Shown here in pieces: positions 23,461 to 35,577 of a DNA stretch of 64,000 bases. The stretch lies in the NCBI GenBank assembly GCA_947172415.1, contig OX359200.1:6140501-6204500 (forward strand), read 5' to 3'. Position 1 is the first letter of the stretch, and every line of letters begins with the position of its first letter. The stretch is from Chondrosia reniformis. Lineage: Eukaryota > Porifera > Demospongiae > Chondrillida > Chondrillidae. The position numbers and the translations under genes were made by a program. The notes beneath the pieces are model-generated. The model saw only the letters and a list, made by a program, of their open reading frames with translations. It did not search any database and was not told where the DNA came from.

Positions 23461-24316
23461 CGCACGGGGTTACTAAAATCTGGAAAAGGAATGGGACGCC
23501 CTCAAACCGAAGTCACGTGTTCTGGAACGGTGACAAATACAGGTCCCCATTCGTATATAAGAACTCTCCCATCATATTTGAATTCTATGGGTATGCGCAA
23601 ATTGTCAAAAGAAACAAGCCTAACATGTAACATGCTGTACAAAATGAAGTGGCTACAGTACTTAGTTGGATAGATGACACAATCATGATCAGTGACCCCA
23701 TCGCACACCTCCCACTTTTCATATATCATGTCACGCGGTTATCATGTGCTTGCAATTGGTTATATAATTAGGCACGTGGCCACTCTCATTGAGATCTAGA
23801 GTTTCACAGAGTATGCAAGTATATATGTATAATAACAAATGGATGAATCATTGAATGCACAAAAGACACCACACAGATCTAGATTTGTTTCTGGGCCATA
23901 CCTTTCTGTTAGTGACACATACAAGTATACCTATTGGATACCTTAATGATTTGTTAGTCCAACACACCTCCTTGGATCAATATCAGTACGTCGACCCCAC
24001 CTGTGACACACTTTCTTAAGTTGCTGTTGTCATACCATATCACTATATTGTTGTGCTTATTGGAATTTGCTGCATAATAATGACAAAGCATACCATTCTA
24101 GGGCTGAGGAGCCTTAATTGGAGGGCACAACACTTGTCTGTGGTCCTTTATTCATTTTATATGATTGGGAGGTGATATGGTTGCCACAGGACTTCACTCC
24201 CCCAGCCAAGATGAGACCTTGGTCCATTGTAAGCCATAATATATTTCAGTGATAATATATTTCAGTGTTATACCGTATGTACATGCTTCAATAAAAATAA
24301 AATTTAACAATTAATG
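23461..24316. other. Intergenic, TLC copy 2 to NELFCD 3' end
   Basis: No gene supported. It holds the upstream region of the TLC gene and the NELFCD 3' UTR side; short open frames here lack family resemblance. Confidence 0.5.
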
Positions 24317-27300
24317 TCATCTTTTTCTTCTTTTGATTTTCTTTGATGTATCTTCTGAAATGAGAAATGTATACAACTATTATGTGGTACTAAATAGATA
24401 TAACTAAGCATACATACCCAAAAACTTTGCTACCAAGTCTCTTCCTTCAGTGCTAGATGATCTGAGAGATTCACTGTTTCCAAGGATTGGTGTGAGAGCA
24501 CTCACAAAGTCACTTGAATATGGTGGACCAATTGCAGAGAGCAGCTGGGAAATGTAGAAAGATATGTACTAAATAAATAAATTTCTATGGCCGGGTCACC
24601 ATTTGTCAAAAATCAACAGAAATGTGCTGTATTGACATATATTTTATATATGCATATGATGTATAAGAGTGGAAATATGGACCCCCAAAAGCAACCATGT
24701 CTTTAGATGTTCAAAGAGTGGAAATATGGACCCTCAAAGCTACCATACTTACTTCATGGACAAAATATCTAATGAGTGAGTGGTCCATTGATCCTTGGGA
24801 CATGCACAGTGAGAGGTGCTCTATAACTGGGACGGCATGACCACAGAATGCCAGGTGGAGCATTCTGTCAACAATGATTTTCTGGTCCAGCTGTATAGGG
24901 AGAAAGACCAAATTTCTGAATTTGTAATTTGCCATGCGTAGTATTTGAGGTTTTTCAACATAGCCACAGTTGATAAAATAAGGATTCCTTCTAACAGCTT
25001 TCAAACTTTGACTGAAGAAGACTCCCATGGTTGAAAAAAGTTAAATAACAAAACTGCATCTCTAGATGCTCAAAAAGTCAAAGGATGAACTAGGCAAGAG
25101 ATAGCCAAAGTTAGATACTACGTATATATTGTAGCTAATATATAGAATACCAGACAGATACATATAGATGGAATAAATATAGCTACAATAAGGTGGTCTG
25201 GAGTAGCATTATAACATGAAACTGACAGCAATGTAGAAATTCAAAAATGAAAAATTCCATGAAAACAGTCTTATCAATGTAGTGTACATATGAAACATGT
25301 GTAATGTGAGCTGGTATATAACTTCTTACATCTGTAGTTCCAGTAGATGGTGAGGATGTCTCATATAACCTCTTTAGCAGTGACATCAACTGAGGGTGAT
25401 GCAGTTTGTGGCACTCTGCAATCTACGTAAGAGCAAACACCAGTGACACGTTGCCCCAGTAGGAGGGGGACAGGCTTTAACATGACATTTAAACAAGCAG
25501 AAAGCTTACATACACACTAACACCGAAACTATGACATGTACAGCACAATAATGTATGGGATTAGCAAACCACAACCATTTCCATGAAAATAAAGACAAAA
25601 GAAACAATTGCTGGGAATCTATATCGAACTATATCTGTGTACAGTAGATGTATCATTTTCTATATTTATTACCAACCTCATCTAGTATAGAGAAATAGAG
25701 AATAGCATTCTCCACGGCCATTTCAAAGAAAGTACCTTCGAGTAATATTCCTTCCAGCCATAGTAGTACTGCTTTACTAACAACTGGATACCTTGTAATA
25801 TGTAGATGGATATCTCAGGCGCGTACAACTTATACATGTAGATTAACTACAAAATGTGCTTACATAACTAAGCTATTTATGGCAGGGGTCAAAAAGGTTG
25901 TCATTTCATGTGGCTAGACAAAGCCAGAACAGGATAAATGTGATAGGGATTTCTTCTAACTGTGCCAAACTTATCTTTCAACTGCATGGTTCAGTCTTTT
26001 AAGCATTTAAAAACACAGTTTGGTTTCTTTGGAAAAGTCAACTTCTCTAAAGAAATCAAATTGCGTTTGTAGATGCTCAAAAAGCATAAGGATGAACCAT
26101 CTGAAAGATAGAAAGAAATTTCTTTGTGTTTTCAACTCTGAGGAGTTCCATACTTTGACATAATTAATGTGAAGTATTACTCTCATGTGCTTCTAGGCAC
26201 CACATTGTCTTTTGGAGATCAAAAAAGAATACTCTTTCGGGCCCCTCTCTGATAACACCTACACAGCTCAGTTATTTGTGAGGTCACATACTGTAGTGTC
26301 TGGTAGAGCTCCTGAACAGATGATTGAAGGTCAGTATGGGAAACACTCCCCTTTCTGCATATGGTGTAGGCATGACTAACTGCTACTTGTGTCTCTGTCA
26401 GCTCATCAAGTACCGGCTCCAAGACATCTGAAAATGTCTGCCATTTAAAACACACACAAACTTTAAACAAAGTTGTACCCTTCCAGGAGACGGAACACTC
26501 ACTTCCGATGCTCTGTCCCATACGGAGGTAGCATAAGCAAGAACATAGATGTACTTCTCTTCGTGTGTGGGGTTAACTGTCGAGCCAGTCTTGAAGAGAG
26601 ACACAAGAAGAAGTTCTACAGAAGAGAGTGGTATACGAGAAGAATAGTAATATATACATGGAGCAGCAGACATATATGCATAAATAATCAATGTGATAAT
26701 CAAACCATAAGTATTAATCAATCAAACACGAAAGAAGCAATTGCCGGGAATCGAACCCAGGACAGCTGGTTATGACCACCAGTTGCTCTGCCACTGAGCT
26801 ACAACTGCCACAGCAATGCCTCCCTCATGCTCACCCTCTTAAGCTAACTACAACTAATAATTGGCTTTACATTCTTAATCAGTGGTGATTCTCTTCATCA
26901 GTACAAGCTGATACATACATACATACATACTGTGTACATGCATATGATGACCATTAATTGACTCCTACAAAAAGGTGCATGTGCATGAACGTATATGAAC
27001 ACATTCACAATCAACGGTACCTAGAAAGTGTGGTATTCTTAGGAACTCTGATGGAGGTGTGTGCTCCATCTCAGTGTAATGCTGGTAGACCTGAAGGAGC
27101 CACAAAGGATAGACGTACGTACATGTACGTACATACATACCTGTCGACACATTACTAGTTGGTATTGATAATAGTGCTGAAATGATCCAGAAAAATTAAC
27201 GCATGATAGAAATGTTTTACAACATTCACAATCACTGCAATGTTTCGCTCCTTTGGGTTTCTTAAGTCAATCTTTGATAAACCTTTCTATACGTACATGA

Positions 27301-30300
27301 AAAATCTAAGATACCATTTCCTACATGCTACGTATGCCTATTCTGTAAAAGAGCCTATAGGGGGACTAACATGTACGTGGCTATTGGTTAGTTTCCTTTG
27401 TTGAAATGAGCTTTTTGGTATATTTTTCCAGATTATTTCAATGCTTTTATCACTATTTCAACATGTCAAGTAACTTCTTTAGTATCAAAGTCCAAGATAA
27501 AATAAACAGTAAAATTAGAGATTTAAAGTTGTCAATTCTGTTAGCATCACATGACTTCATTACATGGCTAAAGCATAAAGCTATCTACATCTTTCTTATT
27601 AAGTGATGTCCACATGATTACATATAATGAATATTACATTAGTGCTTAGCAGTACACACATGTGACTAACTGTAGTCATGTCGGCAGGGTTTAGGGCATT
27701 CCTGGTTAGCATTGAGTTGAGAGCCTCAAACAGCTGGGGATAGACAGTCACACCTCTCAACAGAAGTGTCCACTTCAGCGTCTCCTGGATCCTAAGACCA
27801 AGAAGATAACTGAAAAGATTGCATTCTAATACATGGACTGCGAGGCAAGGTAATACATGCCCTCATCAGACTCCACCCCTCATCAGACTCCACCCCTCAC
27901 CAGACTCCACCCCTCATCAGACTCCACCCCTCATCAGACTCCACCCCTCATCAGACTCCACCCCTCACCAGACTCCACCCCTCACCAGACTCCACTCCTC
28001 ATCAGACTCCACCCCTCATCAGACTCCACCCCTCACCAGACTCCACCCCTCATCAGACTCCACCCCTCATCAGACTCCACCCCTCACCAGACTCCACCCC
28101 TCATCAGACTCCACCCCTCACCAGACTCCACCCCTCATCAGACTCCACTCCTCATCAGACTCCACCCCTCATCAGACTCCACCCCTCATCAGACTCCACC
28201 CCTCATCAGACTCCACTCCTCAACAGACTACACCCCTCATCAGACTCCACCCCTCATCAGACTCCACCCCTCAACAGACTACACCCCTCAACAGACTACA
28301 CCCCTCACCAGACTCCACCCCTCATCAGACTACACTCCTCAACAGACTACACCCCTCACCAGACTCCACCCCTCATCAGACTACACTCCTCATCAGACTC
28401 CACCCCTCATCAGACTCCACCCCTCACCAGACTCCACCCCTCATCAGACTCCACTCCTCAACAGACTACACCCCTCATCAGACTCCACCCCTCAGATACA
28501 GGGCATACCCAAATTGAAATACCTTGAAAATGCCATGTAATGTAACACATTCAAACTGAGTAACATTGAAAATGTTTCAATATGTAATGAAGTAACGTAA
28601 ACATGGTCTACAAAATGTACAGTATATTGAAGAAGTCACTCTATAAAGTGAATTACAGTAACTATAGCACCACAACAGACAGATGGATCTCCTTCCATTG
28701 ACCCTAGGCACATTGTCTATGGGATCAACTAGTCCTCATAATAGCTGTATGTATATTCTAGTGAATGTGCTCTTTTCTATAGCCTTGGGTCATGTTCATA
28801 TTACTGTAGATACTACCAAGATAACAAGTGCTACATGCCTTTTGCAATAACTGTATGGTCTTATGCAATAACTGTATGGTCGTATGCAATAACTGTAGGG
28901 TCTTATGCAATAACTGTAGGGTCTTATGCAATAACTGTAGGGTCGTATGCAATAACTGTAGGGTCTTATGCAATAATTGTATGGTCATATGCAATAACTG
29001 TAGGGTCTTATGCAATAACTGTAGGGTCTTATGCAATAACTGTAGGGCCTTATGCAATAACTATACGACCTTGCATAATGTTGGCTGGCTTACTTTCCAA
29101 CAGCTTCCTTCTCCATCTCCTGACTTAGCCACCTCAGAAGAGGCTTAGATTCAGGAAACCGCTCCTCCAAAACACACAATACAGCCTGAGTGTACACGTA
29201 TGTGTGCTCAGTGTGACAAGTCAGTTTCTATGGAGACCAGAAGTGACATAATACAGCCTGAGTGTACACATATATGTGCTCAGTGTGACAAGTCAGTTTC
29301 TATGGAGACCAGAAGTGACATAATACAGCCTGAGTGTACACGTATGTGTGCTCAGTGTGATAAGTCAGTTTCTATGGAGACCAGAGGATACGAGATTACT
29401 ATTTTCTAGATAGACCATCTCTCAGTTATTGATTTGCTTTAACTAAGTCTGCATGGCCAATATGTAAAATGTACAGACTATAAAATGTGCTACATGTAAA
29501 AATTACTTTAGGTAAAGATTCTCAATAAAGAATGAATTAATATCTAAAAAAATATCCATTACATACATATACGTACAGTAATAGAATAAGAAAATCTAAC
29601 TGTGTCAAATTTATCTTTGACTCAGATTGACTGAATAAGATCTTCAGGGTCAAAAGGTCTGACAAAAGATTTAAAACCAACTCCGCGCCCTTAGACACTC
29701 AAAATGTCAAAAGACAAGCCAATCAAAATACAGTACATTAATTGTCTTTGTCTCAATAACACAAAACCATATTTGATACTCCAAAAGGATGCCACTCACC
29801 AGAATGTCATTCAGGTGAGACTGGAAGAGATGAGGTTTTGTGGCTCCCACCAGACCATTGAGATGGGAGGAGAAGAGGGATACAAACACATCAAAGTCTT
29901 TGGAGGCAGTTGTAGCACTTGTAATCTCATTCTGGTAGCCAGCGTCCGAAATCAGCTGTAACGGTGGAAAGGATGTACATAAATGCGATATTTGTAATAA
30001 CATCCATTCCTTGCACAACTACCTAAGACTAGAAAAGGAAGGTGGGTGTTTTCTGTAAATTTCATCGATAACCAAAAAGGGAATTAACAATCTAATTCAA
30101 CAAACAAACAGCCTTTTGAGTAGGTTTATAATATTACGAATTTTGGTAAACAAATTTGGAGTAATGAAATGAAGTGAAAACGAATGAAACTCAGCTGAAG
30201 TGAGTTCAATGCAATATTGGAGAATTCAAGGCTTTCAAAGTCTCTAGAATCTATGGAAGTGTATCGGATATTCACAATAGACTTGAATAGCATATGATAC

Positions 30301-31904
30301 TGGGCTACATAGAGGGGGGCAGGGGGGAGGGGCTAGGATTGATTTTGCCTCCCCTCAGACTTTGGGAAATTAATATACAGCTTAATATTATATACCAGTA
30401 CGTGCCCCCCTTAAATTTTGAAAATTTCATTTTACCCTTCCCTGGCCCCATGTTCTGCATGCAGCTCTGCGATTGAATACAATATACATACATACGTAGG
30501 TAAGTACATTGAATTACTTATTCTAATAGAAAGGTGAGAGCTACCTTCATTGCAAATTTGAGCAGGATGCATTCAGGAAATTGTTCAGATAGTTGATAAA
30601 TGAGATTTCTCCATGCAGCATATCCAACAATCTCTTCTAGCCATTGTGGGGCCTATGAAATAGTACAATAGACAAAATACCAACTAAAATATCCAAGCAC
30701 TACTTTCCCCTTCATCAGCAGATAAAGTTACATCATTGAAGAAGGATATACAATTAGTGTCTCTCCAATGACTAAAACAGACAGCCCCGTTACTTAAAAT
30801 TCTACTCTTAATTTCATCAGTCAATACTAGGACATGCACAGTCCATACTAGGACATACACAGTCCATACTAGGACATACACAGTCAATACTAGGACATAC
30901 ACAGTCAATACTAGGACATACACAGTCAATACTAGGACATACACAGTCAATACTAGGACATACACAGTCAATACTAGGACATACACAGTCAATACTAGGA
31001 CATACACAGTCAATACTAGGACATACACAGTCAATACTAGGACAATACTAGGACATACACAGTCAATACTAGGACATACACAGTCAATACTAGGACATAC
31101 ACAGTCAATACTAGGACATACACAGTCAATACTAGGACATACACAGTCAATACTAGGACATACACAGTCAATACTAGGACATGCACAGTCAATACTAGGA
31201 CATGCACAGTCAATACTAGGACATACACAGTCAATACTAGGACATACACAGTCAATACTAGGACATACACAGTCAATACTAGGACATACACAGTCAATAC
31301 TAGGACATACACAGTCAATACTAGGACATACACAGTCAATACTAGGACATACACAGTCAATACTAGGACATATACTCAGGAGGGTATATAATACATAACA
31401 CAGAATTTCTGCTAACAGATCCAGCTTCAGCAAAAATACGATCTGCCTTTCGAGGGTCAAAGTGCTTCAACACTAGGTCTTTCAAGTGCTCCTCGACTAG
31501 CGCAGTGATGTCCTTCTTCTTCATTCCTGTCAATGAACACACACTATCAAGGTGAACAAGGAGAGGCATCTGAGAGAGTACGTACCTGATATGGTCAAAA
31601 ACTCAATCATTTTATTGATAGAAGCTGGCAAATCCACAAAGCTAGCAACCATAATATCCACAGCTTCCTCTAGCGTGCCGCCAATCTGAAGAAATTTTTC
31701 TAACGTTTTCAGCACTTTCGGCTCCAAAATTGAATCTTTTTGGTGAAACTCTTCTAAAAACTCTTCATGAAGCATTTCATTTTCCTCTTCCTTTAAAAAT
31801 ATGAAAAATAAATTATCTGGCTACACTCGTTAATTTAAATTCACCTTCTCCTGCAAAGATTTCGCTTGTTTTCTTTCATGTTCGATAACCATAGGTTCCG
31901 CCAT
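24317..31904 (-). CDS. NELFCD: Negative elongation factor C/D (NELF-C/D, TH1-like)
   Basis: Subunit of the NELF complex that holds RNA polymerase II in promoter-proximal pause. Exons: 31904-31845, 31790-31586, 31526-31417, 30652-30545, 29955-29800, 29185-29094, 27791-27671, 27090-27021, 26615-26503, 26437-26292, 25791-25677, 25422-25330, 24890-24753, 24544-24418, 24354-24317; 563 residues versus about 590 in human, all phases consistent. Matching blocks in order: LKDLVLKHFDPRKADRIF, LISDAGYQNEITSATTAS, NALNPADMTT, FLRIPHFLG, LFKTGSTVNPTHEEKYIYVL, HPQLMSLLKRLYET, HSLIRYFVHE and IGPPYSSDFVSAL. A stretch between exons 5 and 6 is shorter than in human, so a small exon may be missed. The tail is basic (KKIKRRKR). 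Introns carry four minisatellites and a tRNA-derived element. Divergent from ML gene 1, 417 bases apart. Confidence 0.94.
26738..26814 (-). mobile_element. tRNA-like sequence, probable SINE head
   Basis: The reverse strand folds as a cloverleaf: acceptor arms GCAGTTG/CAATTGC, D-arm GCTCAGTGGCAGAGC (A box), anticodon arm CTGGT/ACCAG, T-arm with GGTTCGATTCC (B box). The 7-base anticodon loop GGTCATA lacks U33 and would give UCA, so it is probably not a working tRNA. A truncated match (AATTGCTGGGAATC) near 25600 and the AATCAAACCA-type tail seen elsewhere suggest a SINE. It is in a NELFCD intron. Confidence 0.6.
27295..27372 (+). repeat. Dispersed repeat family A fragment
   Basis: Begins ACATGAAAAATCTAAGATAC and ends at GAGCCTATAGGGG; it matches the 5' part of the copy at 10922. 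In a NELFCD intron. Confidence 0.75.
27857..28495. repeat. 17-bp minisatellite in NELFCD intron
   Basis: About 37 copies of CAGACTCCACCCCTCAT with CACCAG, CAACAG and CTACAC variants. C-rich on the + strand, G-rich on the transcribed-sense strand. Not coding: it lies between NELFCD exons 6 and 7. Confidence 0.97.
28842..29072. repeat. 21-bp minisatellite in NELFCD intron
   Basis: About 11 copies of CTTATGCAATAACTGTAGGG plus T, ending about 20 bases before the donor of NELFCD exon 6. Confidence 0.96.
29185..29395. repeat. 72-bp tandem repeat carrying the NELFCD exon-6 acceptor
   Basis: Nearly three copies of a 72-base unit (phases at 29185, 29257, 29329). The unit edge holds the reverse complement of CTCAG/GCTGTATT, i.e. 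the acceptor and first bases of exon 6, so the acceptor is duplicated upstream twice. Confidence 0.93.
30826..31375. repeat. 21-bp minisatellite in NELFCD intron
   Basis: About 26 copies of ACACAGTCAATACTAGGACA plus T, with GCACAG and GTCCAT variants and one short 11-base slip near 31035. Between NELFCD exons 3 and 4. Both long open frames here are repeat artefacts. Confidence 0.97.
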
Positions 31905-32321
31905 TTTTACATAATATCTTCAATGAGGGTAGAACCACAACTGTTTAATCTTTGGTGAATAGAGATGTTTAGAAAATTGATGGTTCAAGTTATCCAATCT
32001 ATGTTAGTCCTTTGAAGAAAGACGCTAGCGAGATCTATGTGCACATACATATAGCGCAGATTATGTTATGTATTAAAAATGTATTTTCTATACCATTAAC
32101 TTGTGAAATTGGACTAAGTATCAATTTTAATACGTAATACAGGGATATGCAATTTCAATTTCAAGTGATCATGAATTGAAATAATATGCCATACTGAAAA
32201 GATATTGATAGGCCAATTTAATACCCACAACTCAATGGACATTTATACAATCGCAACTGCAGCATATAAATACCACACTTGAACCAAGCGCTACATTGCA
32301 TGGTATACCAGCTAAAGAAGC

Positions 32322-33374
32322 ATGAAAGAACTTCTGATTTTTGCAATTTTGGTAACATTTTCTCTGGTGTTGGCCAGACCCTTGGACTACCAAGATCTCC
32401 TTCCTTATGAACCCTTCGGCTCCTTTAGTTGGGACCTAAAGTGCTGTAAGCTAAACTTGTTGCTATCAGTGATTAATCAATATGTATACAAGACTGAGAT
32501 TTATTATAATAATTTGGTTCATTTATTAAGCAAAAGCAGCTGATCCCATGAAAGTGCTTAACTTCACAATTAGTCCCCAAAACCCCAAGAGAGGAGATAC
32601 AGTTAAGCTTCATGCCATAATTAAATTGCGTGAGTTTAAACTTTATGTGAAATCAGTGTGCATGTGTTAATAATGGCTGATTCAAATGAAATTTCATAAT
32701 AGTCAATTCCTTCGTTTTGTAGTAGAAGATGTTACTGGTGGCAGCATAACTACTATACTGTCAGCCTTCCCAATGCCTTACAGAATGGATCTGTGTACTG
32801 TTCTGTCCAAAGCACAAATCAAATGTCCAGTCAAAGCAGGAACCTATACATTCGAACAAAGCTTTGCCATCCCCAGTTTCCTACCTGTTGTAAGTATATT
32901 TACAGTTTGTATCTTGCCCTGTGCACACTACCTGACTGTACATGTTTGCTGATTTATATTCAATATATATAAAGATGGCTTTACACAAACTCCTATGTAA
33001 AAGGTTTTATAATTTTAGAGTGTGTTATACCTATAGTAATTTTAAATCTCATTTTTGTGACTAAAAGTCCCACATACAGTATGTCATACGTATATAAATT
33101 ATAGCATACATTATTTAAAATGTACATGTTCACACTTGACAAGAAAAATGGGTTGAATAACAATGCATTAAGATTATAAGGTCACACCAAATAATTTACT
33201 GTATGACTCAATTACTCACTAGCTTATATCAGTTGCATTACCAGGGTATTAATGTTTCTCTTTGTCACGATACAATTTTGGTATATTTTCTAGAGCTCAG
33301 CAAAGGGACGGGTTACAGTGAAAGACCAAAATAATAAGGAGTTAATTTGTGTTAACTTTAGTGCTAACTTGTAG
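32322..33374 (+). CDS. Secreted ML-domain lipid-binding protein, copy 1 (NPC2/MD-2-like)
   Basis: 156 residues from exons 32322-32445, 32531-32629, 32723-32889 and 33294-33374. Signal peptide MKELLIFAILVTFSLVLA, then a small Cys-containing beta-sandwich: DLKCC, VLNFTISPQNPKRGDTV, TVLSKAQIKCPVKAGTYTFE and PSFLP. The pairing of Cys in CTVLSKAQIKCPVKAG and the GTYTFEQSFAIPS strand are typical of the ML (MD-2-related lipid recognition) fold, which binds sterols, phospholipids or lipid A in the lysosome or outside the cell. Ligand unknown. Same exon plan as copy 2 at 34690. Head-to-head with NELFCD. Confidence 0.85.
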
Positions 33375-33787
33375 AGTAAGCTCATGTGTAATGATACCTA
33401 CAGCTGCCTGCGTGCTTGATACTTTATATATAACTGCTTAAAATATTATTATGCATATATTCACTAAGGTGTGTATGCATGTATACAATTTGTATATTGT
33501 ATGTAATGGTTCATTGATAATGATGCACGTGCACATGTATACGGAGGACCCCCCAGGGTCAAAATGTTCAATTTTCTCAAAACACCAAACTACATCTTTA
33601 GACACTCAAAAGAATAAAAGTTGCACCATCTCAAAGATAAGTTTGATAAAGCTAGAAGAAATCCCCTATCATTTCAGTGCAGACTATAGAGTATATATAA
33701 GTAACACACATGTATATGCATCAAAGGTTCTACACAACACTGTATATATATGATACTGTAAAGGCTCATTGCTGCGTGGAGGGTACT

Positions 33788-34123
33788 GGTTATAGATAGT
33801 TATTGAGCGTAATCGCAGCGACTGGAATACACAATGAACAATTCACTTAATTTCCTTAATTCAGTATAATACCCTCTCATCTAATACCCTGTCATTTAAT
33901 TTAATTCATTCACTAATTATCACATTTTTATCATTTTTATCATTTAATTTATTATGACATCACACATCATTCCCTGTCACCCACACCTATTTTAGGAAGT
34001 GTTTCTTTCAGTTGTTTCATACCAGTTGAGAAAGGTCCTCGGATCGAAACGTCCTGGAAATTAAGTGAATTGTTCATTGTGTATTCCAGTCGCTGCGATT
34101 ACGCTCAATAACTATCTATAACC
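33788..34123. mobile_element. Foldback MITE with about 65-bp terminal inverted repeats and ACT target duplication
   Basis: GGTTATAGATAGTTATTGAG... at the left is mirrored at the right by ...CTCAATAACTATCTATAACC; the arms extend to AATTCACTTAATTT. The flanks at 33785-33787 and 34124-34126 are both ACT. 336 bp, no open frame. It lies between the two ML genes. Confidence 0.9.
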
Positions 34124-34137
34124 ACTGTATATATATG

Positions 34138-34300
34138 TATATCTATGGTATATTATAACTTGCACTGTATATATATCTATGGTATATTGTAACTTGCACT
34201 GTATATACGTATATATATCTATGGTATATTGTAACTTGCACTGTATATATATCTATGGTATATTGTAACTTGCACTGTATATACGTATATATATATGTAC
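34138..34300. repeat. Tandem repeat of CTATGGTATATTGTAACTTG unit
   Basis: Four copies of a 32-46-base unit with TATATATCTATGGTATATTG and AACTTGCACTGTATAT, directly 3' of the foldback element. Confidence 0.85.
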
Positions 34301-34689
34301 ATATATGCTTTGTTTCACACATTTTGGTGTTTAGAACTGTCACATATAGCTAGCAATTCCCAAAAATTGAAACAATATCAATTAAATATTACCTGTTACA
34401 GTAAATTATTATATTGAAAGCTTCAGCAATGTAGTCAGTTATAGATTGAAAGTACATTGCATATACTTATATATTCAGTTTCAAGCTTAAGCTATACACA
34501 ATATGAGAGAGCATACTCCCCAAGTAAGGATGGCCATTATACAATATAGGGATGATGTCATGATCATGTATTGAAAATAATTTGATTGGCCAGTTTGGTG
34601 TGGCAATCCATTCAGTTCTCTGGGGAACCTAAGCTGTCTACTTTGTGGTCATTTCATCCGTATACTGGAAATAAATCTGTTGAGAGGAT

Positions 34690-35577
34690 ATGAAAGTACT
34701 CCTAGCTTTAGTAGTCTTGGTGGCTGTTTCTATGGTGTTGGGCAAACCTTTGGCCTTCAAGGAGGACTTGCCTTATACATATGAGGATCCTCTTGGCTCT
34801 ATTACCTGGGACTTCAAGTGCTGTGAGTTCTACAAGCCACTGATTAATGCTCCTATAAGAAATATATAGTCAATAGACAGGTACTATAAACTATACATAC
34901 TTCTTATCTATTTTATATATCTATATATATACGTATATGTTTTATTCTGTTACCTATAGCAAAACCAGCTGATCCTTTGAAGGTGCTTAATTTGACAATT
35001 ACTCCCAAAAATCCCAAAAAAGGAGATGAAGTAAAAATTTATGCAAAGATTAAATTACGTGAGTAAATAAAAAACAAGCAGTTATCATAAATATATACAA
35101 ATTGCACATAATGACAAATTGTGTGCATGCTACTATTACGGATTCTTGTTACTCCTTTTAAAGCTAATAATATTTTTTGATTTATAGAGGAAGAAGTTAC
35201 AGGTGGCAGCATAACCGTTAAAGTGTCATCCTTCCCAATTTCTATCACAAAGGATCTGTGTACTGTTCTGTCCAAAGCACAAATCAAATGTCCAGTCAAA
35301 GCGGACACCTATACATTTGAACAAAGTTTTACCATCCCCAGTTTCCTACCTGTTGTAAGTCAAGTACATTTTATATATTTCAAAGGAGGGGCCATCCATA
35401 TAAACTGTAATAGCATTCAATTTATACTTGTATTGAAATTCATGTTTGGTGAATATGTTCTTTACTGTGTGTCTCATTCTTTTGGTGAATTTATAGAGCT
35501 CAGCAAAGGGAAAGGTTATGGTGACAGATCAGAATAACAAGGAACTACTTTGTGCTGATTTTAGTGCTAGTCTGTAG
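34690..35577 (+). CDS. Secreted ML-domain lipid-binding protein, copy 2 (NPC2/MD-2-like)
   Basis: 159 residues from exons 34690-34822, 34960-35058, 35188-35354 and 35497-35577. Exons 2, 3 and 4 have exactly the same lengths as in copy 1 (99, 167, 81). Signal peptide MKVLLALVVLVAVSMVLG, then WDFKCC, VLNLTITPKNPKKGDEV, TVLSKAQIKCPVKADTYTFE and FLPV. The third exon is nearly identical to copy 1, the first exon more diverged. Recent tandem duplication; function as for copy 1. The start context follows a TATA-poor promoter; nothing regulatory is clear. Confidence 0.85.

Noticed and set aside
26738..26814. Functional tRNA gene
   Set aside because: The anticodon loop lacks U33 and the predicted anticodon position is UCA; more likely a SINE head.
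27819..28540. Two long open frames rich in SDSTPHQTPPL repeats
   Set aside because: They are translations of the 17-bp minisatellite in an intron of NELFCD; 17 is not a multiple of three and several frames stay open by chance.
28828..29148. Repeated CNNCMVL frame that looks like a Cys-rich peptide
   Set aside because: Produced by the 21-bp intronic repeat, antisense to NELFCD.
30684..31460. Reverse-strand frame with VCPSIDC / VLVLTVY repeats
   Set aside because: Translation of a 21-bp intronic minisatellite; it runs past the NELFCD exon edges with no independent start or family signal.
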